Shown here: positions 1-7,871 of the stretch, piece by piece | How positions within the stretch are numbered: position 1 is the stretch's first letter | How the letters are laid out: each line of letters opens with the position of its first letter | DNA from: a bacterium | GTDB lineage: Bacteria > SZUA-79 > Acidulodesulfobacterales > Acidulodesulfobacteraceae | Length of the DNA: 39,845 nucleotides | Reading direction: 5' to 3' | Assembly (NCBI GenBank): GCA_021794475.1 | Contig: JAJYQS010000033.1 | Span: 1 to 39,845 of the forward strand | Program-made: the position numbers and the translations under genes | Notes under the pieces: generated by a model | The model's database searches: none | Seen by the model: only the letters and a program-made list of their open reading frames with translations | Told to the model about the DNA's origin: nothing

Positions 1-1159
1 TGGCTATAAAACTGAGCAGCAAGGCAGAAACGCCTATTACAATAAATTCATCGACGGTCATTCTTACGGGTAAATCAGTTATGTAATAGACAGACGACGG
101 CAGTTTAATTATATGATAAACTTCCTCAATATAACTGATTAGAAAACCTGCGCTTAAACCTATGAATGTTCCGATTAATCCGATTACGACGCCCTGAATT
201 ATAAAAATTTGCATTATATTTTTTGAACTTGCCCCTATAGATTTTAATATTGCTATATCCTTTCTTTTTTCCATTACAACCATTATCAGCGTAGATATAA
301 TATTAAATGCCGCAACCAGCACTATTAGCGAAAGAATAACAAACATCGTAAGCTTTTCAAGTTTTAATGCGGCAAACAGGTTTTTATTGAGCTGTTCCCA
401 GCTTAGAGCGTAATAAGGAGAATGTAAAGTTTTGTCGATAGCGGCGGCAACCGGCATTGCATTATTGATATTATAAAGCTCTACTTCCATGCCTGTTACT
501 TCATTATGAGTTAATCCGATAAAATTTTGCGCATTTTTTAAAGAAATAAAAGAGAATGTGGAATCATAGTTATACATACCGCTATTCATAATGCCGCCGA
601 CAATAAATGTTTCCGATTTTGGCATTATACCGAAAGGAGTGATTTCCCCCTGCGGAGAAATAACGCTTATTTTGCTGCCTATTTCTACCCCAAGCCTTTG
701 AGCTAAAACCTTCCCGAGAATTATTTCGTTATGTTTGTTTTTATTTAAAGATTGCAGGCTGCCTTTTATAATATATTTGCCAAGATTGGTAGCTTTTGAT
801 TCACTTCCGATATCTACCCCTCTTAGCACGCTTCCGGCAGATGTAGTGTCGGAGGACAGCATAACATCTGTATATATAAAAGGAGCAACCTCTTTGACGC
901 CTTTTATTTTACTTATCTTTTTAGCAATCTGCCTGTAATCCGGCATTAACCCGCCATAATTTAAAACAACTACCTGAGATTCTATGCCTACAATTTTTTC
1001 TTCCAGCGCATGGTCAAAACCGTTCATAACTGAAATTACTACAATAAGAGCCATAACACCTATAGCTATTCCGGCTATTGAAATAAAACTCAGAAGGGAT
1101 ATAAAAGAATTCCCCTTCGGTTTTAAGTAATGCAATGCAACTTTTGTTTGAAAATTCAT
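1..1159 (-). CDS. lolC: Lipoprotein-releasing ABC transporter permease LolC/LolE (3' end cut by window edge)
   Basis: Integral membrane subunit of the LolCDE complex, which releases outer-membrane lipoproteins from the inner membrane to LolA. The reading frame is open from the ATG at 1159 to the left edge, giving 386 codons of an expected 400 or so, so only the last few residues are missing. It begins MNFQTKVALHYLKPKG, then a first membrane segment containing SIAGIAIGVMALIVVISVMN, a periplasmic MacB/FtsX-type domain of about 200 residues, and then FtsX-family membrane segments (MEKRKDIAILKSIGAS is the typical cytoplasmic loop, near residue 295). The start lies 14 bases after the lysS stop and has no Shine-Dalgarno, so translation is probably coupled to lysS. 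LolC and LolE cannot be told apart here. The ATPase lolD is expected just beyond the left edge. Confidence 0.93.
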   Translation of the reverse strand, partial: MNFQTKVALHYLKPKGNSFISLLSFISIAGIAIGVMALIVVISVMNGFDHALEEKIVGIESQVVVLNYGGLMPDYRQIAKKISKIKGVKEVAPFIYTDVMLSSDTTSAGSVLRGVDIGSESKATNLGKYIIKGSLQSLNKNKHNEIILGKVLAQRLGVEIGSKISVISPQGEITPFGIMPKSETFIVGGIMNSGMYNYDSTFSFISLKNAQNFIGLTHNEVTGMEVELYNINNAMPVAAAIDKTLHSPYYALSWEQLNKNLFAALKLEKLTMFVILSLIVLVAAFNIISTLIMVVMEKRKDIAILKSIGASSKNIMQIFIIQGVVIGLIGTFIGLSAGFLISYIEEVYHIIKLPSSVYYITDLPVRMTVDEFIVIGVSALLLSFIA

Positions 1160-1173
1160 AAAGTTATTTTATT

Positions 1174-2661
1174 TTATTTGACTGGTTTAAGCAACGGAAA
1201 TAAAATAACATCCCTTATAGAGTAAGAATTAGTTAAAAGCATAACAAGTCTGTCTATACCTATGCCGCATCCTGCGGCGGGAGGAAGACCGTATTTTAAC
1301 GCTTCTATATAATCTTCATCTATTTCTGCCGGCAGCCCTTCTTTTAGTTTAATGTCAACCTGAGACTTAAATCTTTCTTCCTGGTCAAACGGGTCGTTTA
1401 GTTCTGAAAAAGCATTTGCTAATTCTCTTCCTGCGACAAAAAATTCAAATCTGTCTACAACCTTCTGATTGGCATCATTTCTCCTTGCCAGAGGGGAACT
1501 TTCTACAGGATAATGCGTCACAAAAGTCGGATTTAGCAGTTTAGATTCTACCGTTTCTTCAAATAAAACCGTCAATAACTCCCCATAGGTCATATTGTTA
1601 TCAGCCGGCAAATTTAAATTTTGTAGAATTTTAATAATTTTGTCCGCAGAATCTACGTCTTCGGTTGAAAAACCTGCAACTTCATACAAACTATCCTGCA
1701 ATTTAATCTTTTTAAAGGGCGGTGTAAAATTAATCTCCGTTCCTATATAATTTATTTCAAATTTTCCGCAAATATTTTCAACTAAGCCTGAGAGCATTTT
1801 TTCTACAAATTCCATCATATCTTCGTAATTGCTGTAAGCCATATAAAATTCAAGCATTGTAAATTCGGGATTATGCTTAACGGAAATTCCTTCATTTCTA
1901 AAATTTCTGCCGATTTCATATACTCTGTCAAATCCGCCGACTAATAATCTTTTTAAATAAAGTTCGGGGGCAACCCTCATGTAAAGTTCTAAATCTAATG
2001 CATTATGATGCGTTTTAAAAGGCCTTGCCGTAGCGCCTCCCGGGTTTGCATGCATTATTGGAGTTTCAACCTCTAAAAATCTGCTGTTATTTAAAAAAGC
2101 TCTTATATAATTAATAGTATCGGCTCTTTTTTTAAAAATATCCCGAACATCATCGTTTGCAATTAAATCAACATATCTTTTCCTGAAGCGGATTTCTATA
2201 TCTTTAAGTCCGTGCCATTTTTCAGGCAGCGGCAGGACAGATTTAGTTAATAGTTTTATACTTTCGGTTTTAATAGTAAGCTCGTTTGTTTTTGTTCTGA
2301 ATAAATGACCGGTGATACCGCATATATCGCCGGCATCCAAAAATTTGTCAAAAAGCTCGAAATCCTCATCCGAAACCGAACCTTTTTGTATATAGCATTG
2401 TATTTCACCGTAGCCGTCCCTTAATCTGAAAAAAGAAGCCTTTCCGAAATTTCTTATGATTAGAATTCTTCCGGATGTTTTGATATGTATATTATTTTCT
2501 TCAAGAAATTCTTTAGAAGCCTCATTGTATTCAGTTAAAATATCATCAATAATATTCTCTTTTATAAATTTGTTGTCAAACGGATTTATACCCTTTTCTT
2601 TTAATGTATTGAGCATGCTTATTCTATTTTTTTCTATAATATTTAATTCTTCATCTGCCAT
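1174..2661 (-). CDS. lysS: Lysyl-tRNA synthetase, class II
   Basis: Charges tRNA-Lys with lysine in the cytoplasm. The protein has 495 residues, the normal class II LysS length. An N-terminal OB-fold anticodon-binding domain (ITGHLFRTKTNELTIKTESI region) is followed by the class II catalytic core: motif 2 around RVYEIGRNFRNEGISVKHNP and motif 3 near the C terminus (GCGIGIDRLVMLL). The frame stays open upstream to 2739, but the 26 extra residues are hydrophobic and unlike LysS. The ATG at 2661 (MADEELNIIEKNR) follows an AGAAGG ribosome-binding site and matches the family N terminus. It lies 98 bases downstream of prfB and just upstream of lolC, in one transcription direction. Confidence 0.96.
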   Translation of the reverse strand: MADEELNIIEKNRISMLNTLKEKGINPFDNKFIKENIIDDILTEYNEASKEFLEENNIHIKTSGRILIIRNFGKASFFRLRDGYGEIQCYIQKGSVSDEDFELFDKFLDAGDICGITGHLFRTKTNELTIKTESIKLLTKSVLPLPEKWHGLKDIEIRFRKRYVDLIANDDVRDIFKKRADTINYIRAFLNNSRFLEVETPIMHANPGGATARPFKTHHNALDLELYMRVAPELYLKRLLVGGFDRVYEIGRNFRNEGISVKHNPEFTMLEFYMAYSNYEDMMEFVEKMLSGLVENICGKFEINYIGTEINFTPPFKKIKLQDSLYEVAGFSTEDVDSADKIIKILQNLNLPADNNMTYGELLTVLFEETVESKLLNPTFVTHYPVESSPLARRNDANQKVVDRFEFFVAGRELANAFSELNDPFDQEERFKSQVDIKLKEGLPAEIDEDYIEALKYGLPPAAGCGIGIDRLVMLLTNSYSIRDVILFPLLKPVK

Positions 2662-2759
2662 TTTTAACCGCCTTCTGTTTATAAATATTAAGATTATAAA
2701 ACGCAATAAAAGTAAAATAATAAAAACTGCCGTAATCAAAAAAAACTTTACTATACCGG

Positions 2760-3921
2760 CTAAGAAATCCGGCTTATAAGATAACCGTTAATAAATTCAT
2801 CTATATTGCCGTCAAAAACACTTTCGGTATCATATACTGTAACGCCTGTTCTATGGTCTTTAATAACCCTGTTGGGGTTAAGCGTATATGACCTTATCTG
2901 CGAGCCCCATGATATTTCTTTTTTATCACTTTGCAGTTTATTTTCTTCTTCCTCTTTCTGTTTTTTATAATAATCATAAAGCCTGGCTCTTAAAATTTTC
3001 ATAGCGGTATCTTTGTTCTTATACTGAGACCTTTCGTTCTGACACGCTACTACCACACCCGTCGGCAAATGGGTAATCCTGACCGCCGAATCTGTCGTGT
3101 TAACATGCTGTCCGCCGGCGCCGCTTGACCTGTATGTGTCGATTCTTAAATCTTTTTCATCTATAATTATTTCTGAAGTATCTTCTATTTCAGGATAAAC
3201 AAACACCGATGCAAACGATGTGTGTCTGCGTTTGTTGGCATCAAAAGGAGATATTCTGACAAGCCTGTGAACCCCCGTTTCCGATTTAAGATAGCCAAAC
3301 GCGTACAGCCCTGAAACAATAAATGTTACGCTTTTTACGCCTGCTTCGTCCCCTGCGTTAAACTCCATAATATTCACCGGAAACTTTTTTTTATCTGCCC
3401 ATCTTAAATACATCCTTAAAAGCATAGACGCAAAATCCATTGATTCTGTGCCGCCTGAACCTGCATGTATTTCAACAATCGCATTTAATTTATCGTCTTT
3501 TCCGGAAAGAGTTAATTCAATTTCTAATCTTAGAACTGTTTTTTCTAAAGTTTTTAAATTTTGTTCAATTTCCGCCAGCAATCCTGAATCATTTTCCTGT
3601 ATGGCTAAACCTGCCAATTCTTTTAGATTATTAAATTCTTCATAAACCGCCATGAAAGGATTTAATCTATTTTCTAAATATGCTTTTTCCTTTAAAACAG
3701 AAGCGGATAAAGCCTGATTACTGAAAAAATTTTCGCCCGCCGAGATTTTATCAATTTCCTCTATCCTTTGATTGATTTTATCCGGGTCAAAGCCTCCTCC
3801 GTATTTTAGATAATTTATCATCTAAAATGTCTACATTTTTCTTTATAAAATCTATGTTAATTACGGCATCTTCATTAGGCGCATTCAGCGCCGTCTTATT
3901 ATCTGTTTTGTTCTCTTTCAT
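2760..3921 (-). CDS. prfB: Peptide chain release factor 2, expressed through a programmed +1 frameshift
   Basis: Recognises UGA and UAA stop codons and triggers peptide release. The gene is in two frames. Frame one runs from the ATG at 3921 for 44 codons to CTT (3792-3790), followed by an in-frame TGA (3789-3787). A +1 slip on CTT-TGA-C continues as GAC (3788-3786) for 342 more residues, total 386. Motifs: GGQ (SSGAGGQHVNTTDSAVR), which drives peptidyl-tRNA hydrolysis, and SPF (LVRISPFDANKRRHTSFASV), which identifies RF2 rather than RF1. The start overlaps the lnt stop by 4 bases (ATGA), implying coupled translation. The first 18 residues (rich in Asn, Lys and Asp) extend beyond the usual RF2 N terminus. 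An ATG-like start in the second frame at 3821 is not the real start because it would skip the frameshift. Confidence 0.95.
3786..3800 (-). promoter_or_regulatory. prfB: RF2 autoregulatory +1 frameshift site
   Basis: On the minus strand the sequence reads CGG AGG AGG CTT TGA C. The internal Shine-Dalgarno-like GGAGG (3800-3796) sits three bases before the slippery CTT (3792-3790), the same spacing as in Escherichia coli prfB. The in-frame TGA (3789-3787) is the stop that RF2 itself reads. Low RF2 favours the +1 slip into the GAC frame, so the factor regulates its own synthesis. The mechanism is established for bacterial prfB; the site is seen directly here. Confidence 0.95.
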
Positions 3922-5513
3922 CTTTTGTTTGTATTTCTCCTCTTAAAATAAATATAAAGTATTATTGATATTATAAAAATATAAATAATTATATGAGCAA
4001 ATATATTACCATATACAGCAAAAAAAGTCTTATGATTAATTAATTTTATGTTTCCTATTAAAAATGTTCTTTTAAAAATTCCTGTTTCGGCAATTATGCT
4101 TCCGGTGGGCGATATTATTCCGCTTATGCCGGAATTACCGGCTCTTGCAACATATCTGTCGTTTTCTGCAGCGGAAAAAACGGTCATTGACATATCCTGA
4201 TAGGGAGCTGCAGTTTTGCCGTACCATGTATCGTCCGTAATGCTTATATAGAGATTTGCTCCGTCTTTTGAAAAATGCCTCACTAAAGAATCAAAATAAG
4301 CTTCATAGCAAATCATAGAGCCCGCTTTAATTTTCCCGCCTTTCAAAATCCTGAATTTTTCCCCCGGCGTAAAATTGCCGATGCCTGCGCCTTTTAATAT
4401 ATGGGCAAGAAAAGGCAGCTGATGCCTTAAAGGAATATATTCGCCGAAAGGCACAAGATGGTGTTTATCGTAATATGAATATTGTCCTGTTCTTGCAAAC
4501 ATATAGTCGCGATTGTAATAGTGCTCTTTATAGTTGTAAAATCTTGCGCCTATTGCACCGAAAATCAGGTCTATTTTATTTTTTTCGGCAAAATTCATTA
4601 CTCTGTTCCAGTATGCGGGATAAGCTGAAATTATGTAGGGCAAAGACGTTTCCGGCCATAAGACAAGATAAGGTTTATAAAGCATTGCCTTTTTAGTCAG
4701 ATTTAAATATATGCGCGTAGTCCTTTTTTTAGTTATTTTCCATTTCTGAAACATTCCTATATTACCTTGAATAGCAGCAACTCTGTAAGATTTGCGACCG
4801 GATAGAGACTTTTTAACGCTGTAAATATTAAAATATCCGTATGCAACAACAAGCAGAACAACGGATAAAGAAAACAAAAATTCAACAGCAGCCTGCTTTT
4901 TTGCAATATTTTTATAAAATATAAAGTGAAAAATCACGAAATTAATTAGCACAATAATAAATGACAGCCCAAAAACGCCGACTATATTAGATATCTGAAT
5001 AAAAGGGATGTTGAGATACTGCGAAAAACCGAGATTTTCCCACGGAAAACCGGTTAACAGGGTAGATTTAAGATATTCAAAAAAAACCCAGCAGGATGGA
5101 ACTAAAATAAAACTTAAACTTGCAAAATACTTATTTATTTTAGTGTTTTTTATAGCTGGATTAATCGCTATTTTAGCAAAACCTGCAAAAAAACCTATAT
5201 ACAAAGCTAAATAAGACGATAGAAGAAGCAATGCAAAAATAGAAATATAATACGGTAAATTACCGAATACATGCACCGTGTAAACTATCCAGTATAATAT
5301 GCCCGCATAAAAGATAAGACCCGAAATAAATCCGTATAAAAAAGATTCCTTGAAACTCTTCGATTTATTTATTGAAATAAATAAAGGGACCAAAGCAATC
5401 CATGCAATAAATTCAAGATTGAACTCAGGAAATATTAAAATCAGCAATATTCCAGACAAAATAGAAAACAGAAAATTGCCGAATCTGCTGTTTATATTTA
5501 TTTTAAGGTTCAT
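3918..5513 (-). CDS. lnt: Apolipoprotein N-acyltransferase
   Basis: Inner-membrane enzyme that adds the third acyl chain to the N-terminal cysteine of lipoproteins, the step before Lol sorting (lolC lies at the end of the same gene run). The protein has 531 residues. The N-terminal 220 or so are a multi-spanning membrane domain, followed by a nitrilase-fold domain from about residue 240 and a final C-terminal membrane helix. The Glu-Lys-Cys triad region is visible: LWPETSLPY supplies the Glu and GSMICYEAYF the Cys, and the family loop HHLVPFGEYIPLR is intact. The start at 5513 is 18 bases after the mazG stop. The stop shares ATGA with the prfB start. Confidence 0.96.
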   Translation of the reverse strand: MNLKININSRFGNFLFSILSGILLILIFPEFNLEFIAWIALVPLFISINKSKSFKESFLYGFISGLIFYAGILYWIVYTVHVFGNLPYYISIFALLLLSSYLALYIGFFAGFAKIAINPAIKNTKINKYFASLSFILVPSCWVFFEYLKSTLLTGFPWENLGFSQYLNIPFIQISNIVGVFGLSFIIVLINFVIFHFIFYKNIAKKQAAVEFLFSLSVVLLVVAYGYFNIYSVKKSLSGRKSYRVAAIQGNIGMFQKWKITKKRTTRIYLNLTKKAMLYKPYLVLWPETSLPYIISAYPAYWNRVMNFAEKNKIDLIFGAIGARFYNYKEHYYNRDYMFARTGQYSYYDKHHLVPFGEYIPLRHQLPFLAHILKGAGIGNFTPGEKFRILKGGKIKAGSMICYEAYFDSLVRHFSKDGANLYISITDDTWYGKTAAPYQDMSMTVFSAAENDRYVARAGNSGISGIISPTGSIIAETGIFKRTFLIGNIKLINHKTFFAVYGNIFAHIIIYIFIISIILYIYFKRRNTNKR

Positions 5514-5531
5514 TTTTAATTAATTAAATGA

Positions 5532-6482
5532 TTAATGCGGACAGTCGTCCATTTTAGAAAAATAGCGTTTAGCTTCTTCCCATAACTGAGCCAGAGCAGC
5601 GGCATCCGCAGATTTAATATCAGAATTTTGAACTGACGACAGCTGATTTTCGATATAATGAAATCTCTTAATAAATTTATCGGATGCCTTATTTAAAGCA
5701 TCGCACGGGTGCAAATCTAACAACCTGCCGACATTTACTATAGAAAATAATAAGTCGCCGTATTCTTCTTTTATTCTGCCTGCATCGTTTCCATTGGCGC
5801 ATAGAACAGCGTTATCGTCTTTTGAATTTTTTATTTTTATTGAGTCATCCCTGCAATTTTCAATTTCCTGCCTGAGTTCGTTTGCCTCTTCATTAATTTT
5901 TTCTAACGCCCCACCGATATTTGAAAAATCAAATCCCTGCCGTGAGGCTTTCTCCTGCACCATATAAGCCCTGTGAAGCGCCGGCATATTTTTAACGACG
6001 TAAACGGAAGAATCGGATATGACATTTTCTTCTTTATATTTTTCTTTGTGCTTTTTTTCTTTCTTTTCCTGTTTTTTTATTTTTTCCCAGTTTTCTAAAA
6101 TAACGTCATTTAAACGCTCGCCTTCTTTCAAACTGAATGTTTTATCAAAAACATGCGGATGCCTGCGCAATAATTTATTATTTATTTTTGCTATAACATC
6201 TTCAATTGAAAATATCTTTTTTTCTGCGTATATTTGCGATAGAAACACAACTTGCAGTAAAAGGTCTCCTAATTCTTCGGAAATTTCATCCGTATCTTTC
6301 GAATCTAACGCCTCTGCGACTTCATACGCCTCTTCTAAAACATACGGTTTTAGAGTTTCTTCGGTTTGTTTTTTATCCCACGGGCAGCCGTTTTCCGACC
6401 TCAGCTGCTTTATAATATCGACTAATCCATGAAATCCTTTATAATTATTATAATCTGGATTATTTTCGTTGTTTCGGTTCAT
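5532..6482 (-). CDS. mazG: Nucleoside triphosphate pyrophosphohydrolase MazG
   Basis: Hydrolyses (d)NTPs to NMP and pyrophosphate; proposed roles are nucleotide-pool cleaning and lowering ppGpp. The protein has 316 residues and two MazG domains. The N-terminal domain (residues 15-115) has the family signature ENGCPWDKKQTEETLKPYVL and the metal-binding pair EEAYEVAEAL with EELGDLLLQVVF. The C-terminal domain (about 160-295) has EEANELRQEI and EEYGDLLFSIVN. Between those last two motifs is a polar insertion of about 25 residues (KIKNSKDDNAVLCANGNDAG region) that I would not expect in the family. A Lys/Glu-rich linker (EKKEKKHKEKYKEEN) joins the domains. It is 18 bases before lnt and 21 after the DgkA-PAP2 gene. 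Confidence 0.94.
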   Translation of the reverse strand: MNRNNENNPDYNNYKGFHGLVDIIKQLRSENGCPWDKKQTEETLKPYVLEEAYEVAEALDSKDTDEISEELGDLLLQVVFLSQIYAEKKIFSIEDVIAKINNKLLRRHPHVFDKTFSLKEGERLNDVILENWEKIKKQEKKEKKHKEKYKEENVISDSSVYVVKNMPALHRAYMVQEKASRQGFDFSNIGGALEKINEEANELRQEIENCRDDSIKIKNSKDDNAVLCANGNDAGRIKEEYGDLLFSIVNVGRLLDLHPCDALNKASDKFIKRFHYIENQLSSVQNSDIKSADAAALAQLWEEAKRYFSKMDDCPH

Positions 6483-6503
6483 AAATAGAATAATAATTTA
6501 AAT

Positions 6504-7253
6504 TTAAAAATAAAAAAATTTAAAAGCTAAAGCAGTTATTATAATGCCTATCAGACTGCCGGCAACAACCTCGGAGGCAGTATGTATACCTGTTTTTTTT
6601 CTTGATGACGCGACAAGAAAAGCTAAGATGAAAGTTAGCAAAGAGACTATAGGATTTAATGTTATAAGGGATACCATAAGCCAAACCGAAAATGCAATAG
6701 CGGAATGTCCGCTGGGCATACCGCCGCTCAAAGGCTTTCCGCTATTAAAGATGGCTTTAATTATAATAACTATAACAAATATGACAGATATTACCGCAAT
6801 TATCATATTTGATTCATCCGTCTTTATCATAATAAGTAAATAGTATAACACACTGTATATATATTTTGAAAATATTTCATATCCTACTATAAAAGCTCCG
6901 AATGAAGCAATTAAAACAGAGCCCGCGGCAATGTTTTTTATCGCGGCTGTTTTCTCTGAATAGCCTTCAAAAAATAAATCCAGAAAATATTCTATTGACG
7001 TATTAAATAATTCTGCCGATAAAACCATTATGGCGCTAATGAATATCAACAGGAAATCAATTTTCGACAATTTTAAAAATATAGCGGCTAAAATGATAAC
7101 AACTGCCGCCAAAAAATGAATCTTCATATTGCGTTCCGTTTTTGTAGCTAAAATTACACCTTCAATCGCCACATTAAACGCTTCAATCCAATTCTTGGGC
7201 GTATATTGTTTCTTATATGAAAATTCGTTCTTATTTTCTTTATCCGTACTCAT
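6504..7253 (-). CDS. Fused diacylglycerol/undecaprenol kinase (DgkA family) and PAP2 phosphatase
   Basis: Predicted inner-membrane lipid enzyme of 249 residues with two parts. Residues 20-135 are a DgkA-type kinase: EGVILATKTERNMKIHF, three membrane helices, and the active-site motif AELFNTSIEYFLDL followed by KNIAAGSVLIAS. Residues 145-249 are a PAP2 phosphatase: GGMPSGHSAIAFSVW and SSRKKTGIHTASEVVAGS, which supply the PSGH and SR-x5-H motifs. The usual Asp after the last His is Glu here. A kinase and a phosphatase for the same kind of lipid (undecaprenol/undecaprenyl phosphate or diacylglycerol/phosphatidate) in one chain suggests control of lipid-carrier phosphorylation. The exact substrate is inferred. 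It lies downstream of ybeY with a 57-base gap. Confidence 0.9.
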   Translation of the reverse strand: MSTDKENKNEFSYKKQYTPKNWIEAFNVAIEGVILATKTERNMKIHFLAAVVIILAAIFLKLSKIDFLLIFISAIMVLSAELFNTSIEYFLDLFFEGYSEKTAAIKNIAAGSVLIASFGAFIVGYEIFSKYIYSVLYYLLIMIKTDESNMIIAVISVIFVIVIIIKAIFNSGKPLSGGMPSGHSAIAFSVWLMVSLITLNPIVSLLTFILAFLVASSRKKTGIHTASEVVAGSLIGIIITALAFKFFYF

Positions 7254-7310
7254 TCATTAATTAAAATTAAATCAACCGATATTAAACCAACCAAAAATTT
7301 AATAAAACAA

Positions 7311-7871
7311 TCAGGCAATTAATTGGGAAACTGCATCGCGATATAAAACATTCTGTAATTCCTTCATTTCTTGTGAATTTTCTGCGTTATCCTCATGGTC
7401 ATATCCAAACAAATGTAAAATACCGTGAATTAGAAGCAGCGCAATTTCTTTATCAAAATCGCTATATTCGGCATCTTTATCTATTAAATATTCTGATTTA
7501 TTTATTTGCGCCCACCCTTCTTTATCCCAAAAATCTTTAAAATCTAAGGAATTTTTTTTTGCAACGGCCGGGCAGATAAATAATTCTCCGATAAAATATG
7601 TTTCTTCATCATATTCTTTAAATTCAAAAGAAAGGATATCCGTTGTTTTATTTTTGTCTCTGTATATTTTATTTAAATTTTTTATATAAGCGGGAGAACA
7701 AAAAATTATATCCAAGTGAAAAGAACCGCAGAACATATTAAATACGGTCTTTTCAACGATATAACGGACTAACTTTTGATTTATTTTCTCCTTTCTTTGG
7801 ATATTCGCTATATTTATTATTGCTTTTTGTATTATTTGCTTCTGCTTCTTCAATATTAGTTCTCCCTGCAT
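7311..7871 (-). CDS. ybeY: Endoribonuclease YbeY (16S rRNA maturation)
   Basis: Zinc-dependent RNase needed for 16S rRNA 3' processing and ribosome quality control. The zinc motif HGILHLFGYDHE is intact near the C terminus, and LNKIYRDKNKTTDILSFEF is the family signature. At 186 residues it is longer than the usual 150-165; the extra is at the N terminus and in a loop around SLDFKDFWDKEGWAQ. The ATG at 7871 lies 119 bases inside pgpH and has only a weak ribosome site. A TTG at 7853 preceded by GGGAG with 8-base spacing is a good alternative start. Either way the gene overlaps the 3' end of pgpH by 100 bases or more. The phoH-pgpH-ybeY order is widely conserved. Confidence 0.94.
   Translation of the reverse strand: MQGELILKKQKQIIQKAIINIANIQRKEKINQKLVRYIVEKTVFNMFCGSFHLDIIFCSPAYIKNLNKIYRDKNKTTDILSFEFKEYDEETYFIGELFICPAVAKKNSLDFKDFWDKEGWAQINKSEYLIDKDAEYSDFDKEIALLLIHGILHLFGYDHEDNAENSQEMKELQNVLYRDAVSQLIA

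Noticed and set aside
2662-2739. N-terminal extension of LysS with a membrane helix
   Set aside because: The 26 extra residues lack family similarity, and a good ribosome site precedes the ATG at 2661.
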